64,000 bases of DNA, taken from the NCBI RefSeq assembly GCF_030540825.1, contig NZ_JAUOEO010000001.1, positions 97,001-161,000 on the forward strand, given 5' to 3'. The position numbers were made by a program, and so were the translations under genes. Under the pieces are notes generated by a model. That model was not told where the DNA came from and searched no databases. It saw only the letters and a list, made by a program, of their open reading frames with translations. The stretch's first letter is position 1, and each line of letters starts with the position of its first letter. This DNA comes from Flavivirga spongiicola. GTDB taxonomy: Bacteria > Bacteroidota > Bacteroidia > Flavobacteriales > Flavobacteriaceae. Of this stretch, positions 1 through 6,664 are shown one piece after another.

Positions 1-2
1 CC

Positions 3-101
3 TTATCATTAGAAGCACAAGAACAACAAAAACCGACTACGGTTTTTCTAATTGGTGTGGATGGTATGAGTGTATTATCATTTGGTAATATTACAAAGTA
101 A
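3..101 (+). pseudogene. Truncated alkaline-phosphatase-superfamily fragment (N-terminal remnant)
   Basis: An open frame enters from the left edge and stops at 99-101, giving about 32 residues. The end of a probable signal peptide (LSLEAQEQQ) is followed by KPTTVFLIGVDGMS, which looks like the first strand and metal-binding Asp (IGVDG) of type I phosphodiesterases and other alkaline phosphatase superfamily members. In such proteins this motif lies near the N-terminus and several hundred residues should follow; here the frame ends after about ten more. No continuation is visible in the other frames up to 234. I read it as the 5' stump of a decayed gene. It could instead be the C-terminus of an unrelated protein, since the upstream part lies outside the window. 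Confidence 0.35.
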
Positions 102-192
102 AATACCTGTAAAAGTTGAGAAAATAGATTAACTTAAAAATACTTATAAAACATCAAATTATTGATTTTTTTTGCACATATTTGCATATAAC

Positions 193-227
193 TACAAAAA
201 ATTGAGTTAAAATACAAAAAATTGAGT
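193..227 (+). repeat. 15-bp direct repeat just upstream of the PLP-enzyme start
   Basis: TACAAAAAATTGAGT occurs at 193-207 and again at 213-227, a 20-bp period. A third imperfect copy, ACAAAAAATTTTGAGTAC, lies inside the first codons of the next gene (about 240-257). The array looks like local slippage or duplication that has reached the start codon region. No function can be assigned. Confidence 0.7.
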
Positions 228-234
228 ACAACAA

Positions 235-1584
235 ATGGAACAAAAAATTTTGAGTACAGAAGGTGATGTAAATCTTACGGAAGAAAGAGCAAAATGGCAG
301 CAAAACAACATTTTAGACTCTAAAACGCGACAGCTTTTAGATGATGATGCACGTCTGTTTCTGCACCAGTCCATGTCAACCCCTTGCTTAGATGTATTGG
401 GAGCTTGTGAAGGGCCTACTATTGAAAATATTAACGGTAAAAAGTACCTTGACTTTCATGGCAATAATGTACATCAAGTTGGGTTTACCAATACCTATGT
501 TGTTGATCAAATTAAGAAACAATTAGACGAATTGGCCTTTTGTACGCGTCGTTTTACCAACGAAAAAGCGATTGCTTTTGCAGAAAAACTAACGTCATTA
601 CTTCCTAGTGATTTGAATAGAGTACTCTTTGCTCCAGGTGGAACCTCTGTAGTAAGTATGGCTTTAAAATTAGCCAGAGTTGTAACCGGTAAGCACAAGG
701 TAGTTTCTTATTGGGATTCTTTTCACGGAGCATCTCTGGATGCGATTAGTGCTGGTGGTGAAGCCGTATTTCGTCAACATATGGGGCCTATGATGCCCGG
801 AAGTATTCGAATTCCGCCTCCAATGAATACCGGTGGTTTTTTTGATGACGAAATGAAATATGCCGATTATTTGGAGTATGTTATTGAAAAAGAAGGTGAA
901 ATAGGAGCGTTTATAGCAGAAACTGTTAGAAATACCGATGTACAAATTCCTTCTAAGGCCTATTGGAAACGCATTCGTGAAATATGCGATAAGCATAATG
1001 TATTACTTATTTTAGATGAAATCCCTATTGCTTTAGGACGCACAGGTAAAATGTTCACTTTTGAAAATTTTGGTATAGAACCGGACATTCTTTGCATTGG
1101 CAAAGGTCTTGGAGGCGGCATTATTCCATTTGCAGCCATGGTATGTCGTGATAAACACAATGTGGCTCAAGATATTTCTTTAGGGCATTTTACTCATGAA
1201 AAAAGTCCCGTTGGCTGTGCAGCAGCTCAAGCAGTTATAGATTATATTGAAAACGAAAATATTTTACAAAAAGTGGACAATGATGCCCTTTGGATGGATA
1301 GTCAACTGAATTTACTTAAAGATAAGCATGCTATTATTGGGCACATAAGAGGCATAGGGCTTTTATGGGGCGTAGAATTGGTAGATCCTACAACAAAAAA
1401 ACCGGCAAAAGCAGAAGCTGAAAAAATAATGTATTACTGCTTACAGCATGGTTTAAGTTTTAAAGTCTCTCAAGGTCATGTATTACAACTGTCACCTGTT
1501 TTAACTATTGAGAGAACAGATCTTGCAAAAGCATTGAAGATTTTAGATAATGCTTTTTTATCATTAAACTTAAATGACAACTAA
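235..1584 (+). CDS. Class III PLP-dependent enzyme, (R)-1-hydroxy-2-aminoethylphosphonate ammonia-lyase-like
   Basis: This 449-residue protein has the full class III aminotransferase fold signature. GGTS is at 135-138 (phosphate cup), FHG at 163-165, the cofactor Asp261 in LILDEIP, and the Schiff-base lysine K290 in GKGLGGG. The opening GDVNLTEERAKWQ, then FLHQSMSTPCLDVL and LDFHGNNVHQVG, are the pattern I associate with proteins now named PbfA-type ammonia-lyases. In characterised systems these turn hydroxy-aminoethylphosphonate into phosphonoacetaldehyde and ammonia. That specific name is from family memory, not proof; a plain transaminase remains possible. No phosphonatase (phnX) or AEP transaminase is visible in the window, so the pathway context is incomplete. 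ATG at 235 is the only start preceding the conserved N-terminus. Confidence 0.75.
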   Translation: MEQKILSTEGDVNLTEERAKWQQNNILDSKTRQLLDDDARLFLHQSMSTPCLDVLGACEGPTIENINGKKYLDFHGNNVHQVGFTNTYVVDQIKKQLDELAFCTRRFTNEKAIAFAEKLTSLLPSDLNRVLFAPGGTSVVSMALKLARVVTGKHKVVSYWDSFHGASLDAISAGGEAVFRQHMGPMMPGSIRIPPPMNTGGFFDDEMKYADYLEYVIEKEGEIGAFIAETVRNTDVQIPSKAYWKRIREICDKHNVLLILDEIPIALGRTGKMFTFENFGIEPDILCIGKGLGGGIIPFAAMVCRDKHNVAQDISLGHFTHEKSPVGCAAAQAVIDYIENENILQKVDNDALWMDSQLNLLKDKHAIIGHIRGIGLLWGVELVDPTTKKPAKAEAEKIMYYCLQHGLSFKVSQGHVLQLSPVLTIERTDLAKALKILDNAFLSLNLNDN

Positions 1585-1605
1585 TTATAAAGTCACTTTA
1601 TATGA

Positions 1606-1701
1606 AACATCCATGACTGAAAATTTAGTCACATTGAAGAATGACTATGGATGTTACATTCCTGTGCTAAGCCTTTTGAATTAAGCTTGTATCGAGCTTA
1701 A
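1606..1701. repeat. Two inverted repeats between the PLP-enzyme and HAD genes
   Basis: AACATCCAT (1606-1614) pairs with ATGGATGTT (1647-1655), and TTAAGCT (1681-1687) pairs with AGCTTAA (1695-1701). Neither stem is followed by a clear T-run, so these are weak candidates for a terminator or RNA structure in the 178-bp gap before the HAD gene start at 1763. Confidence 0.35.
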
Positions 1702-1762
1702 CGAGATGCTCAAGAAAAACTAAAATCGAAGCATGACAATTAAAAACAATACATATAAACAC

Positions 1763-2320
1763 ATGAAAAAAGTATTATTTATAGATCGAGACGGAACGAT
1801 TATTAAAGAAACTACTGATGAAAAAATAGACAGTTTCGAAAAACTAGTTTTTTACCCCAAAGCCTTATCATCTTTAAATAAAATTGCTAAAGAACTTGAT
1901 TTTGAAATTGTGATGGTTACAAATCAGGATGGCTTAAGTACAGATGCTTTTCCCGAAAGTACTTTTTGGCCTGTACATAATTTTATTATTGAAACCTTTA
2001 AAAATGAGGGAGTCATTTTTAAAGAGCAACTCATAGATAAAACTTTTCCTGAAGAAAATGCACCAACTCGCAAGCCTAATATAGGCTTGTTAACCCATTA
2101 TTTATCAAATGATGCTTACGATATAGAAAATTCATTTGTTATTGGCGATAGGCTTACTGATGTAGAGCTCGCTAAAAATCTAGGTGCCAAGGGTATATTT
2201 ATAAATGACAAAACCGAATTGGGAACCTCAGAAATCACTGTTAAACGAGATGAGTTAAATCCATATATCGCTTTTGAAAGTAATGATTGGGAAGCCATTT
2301 ATGGATTTTTAAAAAAGTGA
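1763..2320 (+). CDS. HAD-IIIA phosphatase, stand-alone HisB N-terminal (histidinol-phosphatase) domain
   Basis: A 185-residue HAD hydrolase. The nucleophile motif DRDGT starts at D8, D8 and D10 being the catalytic pair. TNQDG (motif II), RKP (motif III Lys) and GDRLTDVELA (motif IV) follow in order. The whole sequence matches the phosphatase half of bifunctional HisB, and it stops just where the dehydratase half would begin (NDWEAIYGFLKK). The Cys/His zinc loop of the E. coli enzyme is replaced by IDKTFPEENAPTRKP; from memory, Bacteroidota HisB proteins share that cysteine-free loop. The ATG at 1763 is preferred over an upstream ATG at 1733 because MKKVLFIDRDG is the usual family start. With no histidine genes nearby, it may be a recruited phosphatase or a relocated hisB half. 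Confidence 0.75.
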   Translation: MKKVLFIDRDGTIIKETTDEKIDSFEKLVFYPKALSSLNKIAKELDFEIVMVTNQDGLSTDAFPESTFWPVHNFIIETFKNEGVIFKEQLIDKTFPEENAPTRKPNIGLLTHYLSNDAYDIENSFVIGDRLTDVELAKNLGAKGIFINDKTELGTSEITVKRDELNPYIAFESNDWEAIYGFLKK

Positions 2321-2545
2321 TACTTAAATAAAATTTCTCAATAATTTACATTGGATATTTTATTGGTCTCAAATTAAGTTAAAACTATGTACTTTAGAGC
2401 ATCCCGCTTTAGCTTCTAAAAAGGTTTAGCCACAAATTTCACTAATTCATACTAATTTTTTCGTAATGTTAAAAGTAGATGCTTAGAATATCTAGATTTT
2501 AGAATTTCACGAATGTAACAAACTTTCAGCCTGTTCTTAAAACCC

Positions 2546-2565
2546 ATGGACTTGTTGTAGTCCAT
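2546..2565. terminator. Small hairpin beyond the GDPD remnant
   Basis: ATGGACT (2546-2552) pairs with AGTCCAT (2559-2565) around a 6-nt loop. It lies a few bases past the stop of the minus-strand GDPD fragment. On that strand it is followed by GGGTTTT, a weak T-run. It may be the original terminator kept with the remnant. The rest of 2321-2571 is AT-rich and shows only a degenerate intergenic-type stretch around 2425-2520. Confidence 0.3.
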
Positions 2566-2571
2566 AATGGT

Positions 2572-2805
2572 TTAGTTATTAAAAAATGCTTTTATTTCTT
2601 TTGGAAGATCGGTACTTAGCATATCTACACCCTCATTTAAAACAGTTTCCCAAAAATTTTCTCCATATTCAGAAGTAATTTCTGGATTATCCCAAAAACG
2701 TAGTATCCTACCTTGTTCATGAATGGTTTTCACCATATTATTTAATATTCTTTTTTCTTCAACAGGCATGATCCCTTTCCCTTTCCAATTAAAGTACTTT
2801 CCCAT
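2572..2805 (-). pseudogene. C-terminal fragment of a glycerophosphodiester phosphodiesterase
   Basis: The 77-residue frame reads like the last quarter of a GDPD / PI-PLC-like TIM-barrel enzyme. It has GKGIMPVEEKRILNNMVK, then HEQGRILRFWDNPE, then LNEGVDMLSTDLPKEIKAFF, which are the final strand-helix units where these proteins end. The catalytic His and Glu of the N-terminal part are absent. The DNA upstream on this strand is occupied by an AraC fragment on the other strand, so the ATG at 2805 is fortuitous. The parent enzyme would have cleaved glycerophosphodiesters in the periplasm, which fits the phosphoesterase-rich neighbourhood. Almost certainly non-functional. Confidence 0.6.
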
Positions 2806-2857
2806 CTTAGATTAACCATATAAATGTGGTTGCCGGTAATGTGTTAATGGTTTCTAA

Positions 2858-2956
2858 ATTGCCTATAAAGTTGGTTTTAACACACCAGCATACTATACAA
2901 AATGTTTTAAGAAACAGTATGGCTGTTTGCCACGAGAATATAAAACTAGTATATAG
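2858..2956 (+). pseudogene. C-terminal remnant of an AraC-family regulator
   Basis: After an in-frame stop, the plus strand encodes IAYKVGFNTPAYYTKCFKK and then QYGCLPREYKTSI before a TAG at 2954-2956. This is the second helix-turn-helix of AraC-type DNA-binding domains, including the characteristic GF-x-pAYYTKCFKK and P-x-EY ending. About 32 residues remain of a domain of roughly 100. The rest of the gene is gone. It may derive from a hybrid two-component or one-component regulator that once served a neighbouring Sus-like locus. Confidence 0.6.
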
Positions 2957-2980
2957 AAATGAAGTATAATTCTTTTGTTT

Positions 2981-3004
2981 ATAATGAACTCATTTAGACT
3001 TTTA
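2981..3004 (+). repeat. GAACTCATTTA interspersed repeat, copy A
   Basis: ATAATGAACTCATTTAGACT starts here. The same core appears at 36223-36250 (plus), 30646-30670 (minus) and, partly, at 38081-38100 (plus), always between genes. It is a short dispersed intergenic repeat of unknown role. Confidence 0.5.
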
Positions 3005-3068
3005 TAATTGACTAAAAATTCGAAATTTTGTATTATATCTTTCCCTGAACTGCATAAAAGCAGTCCCG

Positions 3069-3147
3069 ACCTCTCCGAAGGAGAGGTGAATTGGAAACCC
3101 TGCCTTTGCAGGCAGGCAGGCCTTGAGGAATTCTTTAGATTTAAGAC
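3069..3147 (+). repeat. Hairpin-rich intergenic repeat
   Basis: Two perfect hairpins occur here: ACCTCTCC-GAA-GGAGAGGT (3069-3087) and CCTGCCT-TTGC-AGGCAGG (3099-3116). Their GC content is well above the surrounding DNA. They are followed by CCTTGAGGAATTCTTTAGAT (3121-3140), a stretch that reappears with few changes at 15820-15846. It looks like a degenerate mobile or REP-like intergenic element. It lies about 100 bp past the end of the PafA-like gene and could also act as a weak terminator. Confidence 0.45.
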
Positions 3148-3222
3148 AAATAATGTTTAAGAACTGCAATGCCTCTTCGAGTAAAATTATTTCAGGATTT
3201 TGTATCCATCATTCACCTTAAT

Positions 3223-4839
3223 TTACTTAAACAATTCAAAAATCGGTACGTTATTTGAAGCATTTGGTAATGGAATATTTAACAAAAAGGAAAGTGTAGG
3301 CACAATTTGAGTAATGGAATATGGCTTTATGGTTTCGCCTTTCGAAATATTATGTCCATACCAAAGTAAAGGAACATGAGTATCATTATTACTAGAACTT
3401 CCGTGAGTAGTTCCAAATTTCATGTCTGTCATCCATCCAAAATTATATGAGATCAATAGGTCCCCAGACCTTTTACTATGATAACCATTTTCCATAAATG
3501 AATTACATAAAGAAGTTGATAAAGATGGTATGCATACCTCTTTTACCACTTCTTGCTTCATAAGAAATGATTTGGCACTTTTAAGTACTTTTTCTCTATT
3601 ACTTAGGGTTTTATTAATATAGATCTGTGATTTACCAACATATTCAACATAATTTGTTCCTCCAAATTCCTGAGATAAATGCTCATTAAGGCTCTTCTTA
3701 ATGTCTAAGGGGCTATAAAATGCTCCAGGTAATCTCATATTTTCAAGGTAGATTGGATTATCTCTTGCAGCATGATCTGCAGTAATAAATAGTATATAAT
3801 TTTCTTTACCAATTTCTTTATCCAACGTTGTTAGCAATGATTCTATTTCTCTATCCATTCGAACATACGTATCTTCCAACTCTTTAGAACGTATACCAAA
3901 ATTATGACCGACATAATCTGTACTGGAATAACTAATAGCTAAAAAATCTGTTTCTTTTCCTTTCCCTAACCGCTCTCCTATCAAAGCTGCTTTTGCCATT
4001 TTTGTTACCAACGTATTACCAAACGGTATTTCACTAATCAGCCCATAATCATTATTTTGCTTTCTCAATCTTTTTAAATCATACGGAAAAGCAGCATCTT
4101 CTTTCCCATTAAAGATTTTTTCAAAAGAGGCGTTGTCTGCACTACTATTTACATATTTATCTATAGGTAATAAAGTATTCCAAACACTATTTAAAAGTGA
4201 ATCTGCCACTTTATTATTATTAAAAGTTTCTAACCATTTTGGAAGCTTTTTAGAATAATAACTGCTGGTAATGAAATTTCCGTTTTTTGAATTATACCAA
4301 AAAGCATAATCTGCTAAATGTCCCGCTGGGAGTATAGCCCCCCTATCCTTTATTGAAACACCAATAACTTTAGATCTTTTATTTGTGAACAATTTTAACT
4401 CGTCTGTAATTGTAGTTACTAGCAGTTTTTTTGGAGATCTAGCATATGCAGTAGCATTAATATCTGCATTATCCATATCAATCTTGTAAACTGTATTATC
4501 TTCACTACAATACATCTCTTTTCCTGATTTTCTATCTAACCAATTATTACCAATAACACCATGGTTGGAAGGTGTTGTACCTGTATAGATAGAGGCATGC
4601 CCTGGCCCCGTTGATGTAGGCGTATAATTATAGTGCACATTCTTGACATGAAATCCATCAGTCATTAATTTTTTAAATCCATTTTCTGAATAGTTTTCTT
4701 GAAAACGGTATAAATATTCGGCTCGCATTTGGTCTATAACAATACCCACAACTAATTTTGGTTTATTATTATCTTGACTTAAAAGGGATTGATTGGTAAT
4801 AATATATATTATCAGAAACAACTTTACTGCTATTTTCAT
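3223..4839 (-). CDS. PafA-type alkaline phosphatase, exported
   Basis: The 538-residue protein starts at the ATG at 4839 with a signal peptide (LFLIIYIITNQSLLSQ). An upstream TTG at 4920 is unlikely because it would overlap the preceding gene. Alkaline phosphatase superfamily motifs are clear: metal Asp36 in VIDQMRAEY, nucleophile Thr77 in TSTGPGHASIYTG, GNNW near 97-100, and TADHAARDN for the second metal site. The K-x-R phosphate clamp of PafA phosphomonoesterases is present in KDRGAILPAGH. The family removes phosphate from many small esters in the periplasm and is often not repressed by phosphate. It lies 13 bp after the NPP-like gene and is probably co-transcribed with it. It is not a sulfatase: there is no Cys/Ser-x-Pro-x-Arg motif. 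Confidence 0.85.
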   Translation of the reverse strand: MKIAVKLFLIIYIITNQSLLSQDNNKPKLVVGIVIDQMRAEYLYRFQENYSENGFKKLMTDGFHVKNVHYNYTPTSTGPGHASIYTGTTPSNHGVIGNNWLDRKSGKEMYCSEDNTVYKIDMDNADINATAYARSPKKLLVTTITDELKLFTNKRSKVIGVSIKDRGAILPAGHLADYAFWYNSKNGNFITSSYYSKKLPKWLETFNNNKVADSLLNSVWNTLLPIDKYVNSSADNASFEKIFNGKEDAAFPYDLKRLRKQNNDYGLISEIPFGNTLVTKMAKAALIGERLGKGKETDFLAISYSSTDYVGHNFGIRSKELEDTYVRMDREIESLLTTLDKEIGKENYILFITADHAARDNPIYLENMRLPGAFYSPLDIKKSLNEHLSQEFGGTNYVEYVGKSQIYINKTLSNREKVLKSAKSFLMKQEVVKEVCIPSLSTSLCNSFMENGYHSKRSGDLLISYNFGWMTDMKFGTTHGSSSNNDTHVPLLWYGHNISKGETIKPYSITQIVPTLSFLLNIPLPNASNNVPIFELFK

Positions 4840-4852
4840 ACGTACTTTTTTT

Positions 4853-6457
4853 TTAAGATTTAAATGCAGTAACAGGAATTTTCTGCATGATGAAGTCTGG
4901 TCCGGCATAATACAATTCAAAAGGCTGATCTTTAGTCTTATAAGTATAATAGATAAACTCTAATTCGTGTTCCCCTTCTTCTAATGTTATAAATCCTAAT
5001 CTAGAACTCATATGATGCGTTTTCTCGTCTATGACTACTTCTTTATTAATTTTAAGAAGTGACCATCCATAAGAATGAGCCGCAAATCTATAAGTACCAA
5101 AGGCATTAACACTAATCTTGGCGGTATATTTAACTACATAATTCTTTGCTCTATGTGGCACATCATTTAAATCTAATCCAAATAATTTTCCTTGTTTAAT
5201 GGGCTTTAATGTTTCTACTTCTTTCCAATCCAGAATATCAGCTTCATAATAGTTATAATGTACATTTTTAGATGAATTGGCTTCTACATAATTTAGCGAT
5301 TGTTGATCTTCATCACTTTCACTATTCCCTAAAAAAGCTTTAGCTCTAATTAATGCCGTATGTGCCAGTTTAAATTCTTTGATGTACAATTTAGATTGTA
5401 TTGTTGGTTCTGTTCCATCTAAAGTATACCTAATCTCTACATTTGGCGTATCGGACGTTATAGAAATCTTGGTTTCTTCAGAAATATATTTCTTTAAAAA
5501 AGGGCTAATTTGTGGTTTTGCTACATGCTGATAGTGCTCTTTCTCATTCGAATTCGAAAAGGCATCTAATACAGGTCTAGCTATCCAAGCGAAGGGTTGT
5601 TCGCAGTTAAAAATATGTGCTACTGTTGCTGCGGTATCATACGTATTAACAGGTACATCTATTCGTTTATTTTTTACAATACCAGGTCCGGAAATAATCC
5701 ACGGTATTTCAAGTTCGTTCATGGTCTCTTCTCCATGATCTTTACCTAACCCACCATGGTCTGCCGTAACAATAATGATAGATTGCTCAAATATACCAGC
5801 TTCTTTTAAAGCATTTATAACATTACCAATTGCTGTATCTGTAACTTCTACTTCTTTATAAAATTGAGGTGTACCGTGTCCATATTTATGTCCTTCATGA
5901 TCCAATTCATCCAAATGAATAAACGTGAAATTAGGCTTCTCTTTCTTTATAAAACTGGTGGCTAAATCTATGGTTTCATCTGTAGTTTTTCCATGTTTTA
6001 CTTCGTTTACATAATCATTATTAAAAAGTCTGGCATAACCTTTCCAATGGTGGAATACGCCCATTTTAAAACCCTTTCCCTTTTGGTCTCTTAATACAGT
6101 AAATATGGAAGGGAAATATCCTTTATCATCCGTTATTGTTGAAGGAATATTAGCGCGAACCAATTCCCAATCATTTGAGGTAATTCCATGCTGTTCAGGA
6201 CCGGCACCTAAAATCATAGAGGCCCAATTGGGGCTACTTTTTGTTGGAAACACACCACGAGCATGCATGGTTGCTGCTCCATTTTGTACTAATGAATTAA
6301 TGTTGGGCGTCTTTGCTTTTTGAAGCCCATCCGGACTAAAGGCATCGACACCAATTACGACAACATGTTCTACTTCACTTTTGCTTTGCTCTATGTTTTT
6401 TTCATTACACGAGAACGAAATAGAACTTAGGAATAATAATTTTAGTAAGGTTTTCAT
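4853..6457 (-). CDS. NPP-like phosphodiesterase lipoprotein with chitobiase-C-like and PA14-like C-terminal domains
   Basis: A 534-residue lipoprotein (lipobox SFSC, Cys17). Residues 30-305 form an alkaline-phosphatase-superfamily domain of the nucleotide pyrophosphatase/phosphodiesterase type: D38 in IGVDAF, TKSSPNWASM at the nucleophile position, HLDELDHEGHKYG and TADHGGLGKDHGE for metals. The nucleophile slot is Ser74 where NPPs normally have Thr. Residues about 310-395 contain ITSDTPNVEIRYTLDGTEP, the Fn3-like domain seen after chitobiases. Residues 400-534 resemble a PA14 carbohydrate-binding module (AAHSYGWSLLKING-type strand, LEEGEHELEFIYY). Binding modules suggest it acts on a cell-surface or polymeric phosphodiester. 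First gene of a two-gene unit with the PafA-like phosphatase. Confidence 0.75.
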   Translation of the reverse strand: MKTLLKLLFLSSISFSCNEKNIEQSKSEVEHVVVIGVDAFSPDGLQKAKTPNINSLVQNGAATMHARGVFPTKSSPNWASMILGAGPEQHGITSNDWELVRANIPSTITDDKGYFPSIFTVLRDQKGKGFKMGVFHHWKGYARLFNNDYVNEVKHGKTTDETIDLATSFIKKEKPNFTFIHLDELDHEGHKYGHGTPQFYKEVEVTDTAIGNVINALKEAGIFEQSIIIVTADHGGLGKDHGEETMNELEIPWIISGPGIVKNKRIDVPVNTYDTAATVAHIFNCEQPFAWIARPVLDAFSNSNEKEHYQHVAKPQISPFLKKYISEETKISITSDTPNVEIRYTLDGTEPTIQSKLYIKEFKLAHTALIRAKAFLGNSESDEDQQSLNYVEANSSKNVHYNYYEADILDWKEVETLKPIKQGKLFGLDLNDVPHRAKNYVVKYTAKISVNAFGTYRFAAHSYGWSLLKINKEVVIDEKTHHMSSRLGFITLEEGEHELEFIYYTYKTKDQPFELYYAGPDFIMQKIPVTAFKS

Positions 6458-6548
6458 TTTTAATTTATTTAAAGTATTGTAATAGCTCTTTAATGAGATA
6501 GTTACCGTTAGATAGTCATAAAATCTTATAATAACAAAAATAGATATT

Positions 6549-6596
6549 TTTTACATATATTATAATTTTATAAACTAAATTATAGTATATGTAAAA
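6549..6596. promoter_or_regulatory. Long AT-rich dyad upstream of the phosphodiesterase/phosphatase pair
   Basis: TTTTACATATATTATAATTT (6549-6568) is the inverted partner of AAATTATAGTATATGTAAAA (6577-6596), 20 bp arms with one mismatch and an 8-nt centre. It lies 92-139 bp upstream of the NPP-like start and next to, but separate from, the terminator of the Sus operon. Its position suggests an operator or a structured leader for the two-gene phosphoesterase unit. Confidence 0.45.
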
Positions 6597-6607
6597 TAAA
6601 ATGATAC

Positions 6608-6639
6608 AAAAACAGGGTTGAAATTTCAACCCTGTTTTT
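6608..6639 (-). terminator. Rho-independent terminator of the first Sus operon
   Basis: A perfect palindrome, AAAAACAGGGTTGAAA followed by TTTCAACCCTGTTTTT, gives a GC-core stem flanked by A and T runs. It starts 26 bp past the stop of the LamG lipoprotein gene, the last gene of the sigma-FecR-SusC-SusD-LamG unit. Confidence 0.85.
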
Positions 6640-6664
6640 TTAATTAACTCAAAAAACACTTAAA

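Noticed and set aside
2572..2805. A 77-residue minus-strand ORF as an intact small gene
   Set aside because: Its residues match only the C-terminal end of GDPD-type enzymes, without the catalytic half, so it is listed as a remnant.
4840..4920. A longer N-terminus for the PafA-like phosphatase starting from a TTG at 4920
   Set aside because: It would overlap the preceding gene and place charged residues before the signal peptide; ATG at 4839 gives a normal signal peptide.
3223..6457. Sulfatase assignment for the two alkaline-phosphatase-superfamily genes
   Set aside because: No Cys/Ser-x-Pro-x-Arg formylglycine motif; Thr or Ser nucleophile contexts and the K-x-R clamp fit phosphoesterases.
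4853..6457. Phosphonoacetate hydrolase (PhnA) role for the NPP-like protein, to complete a phosphonate pathway with the PLP enzyme
   Set aside because: The protein is an exported lipoprotein with binding modules, whereas PhnA acts in the cytoplasm.
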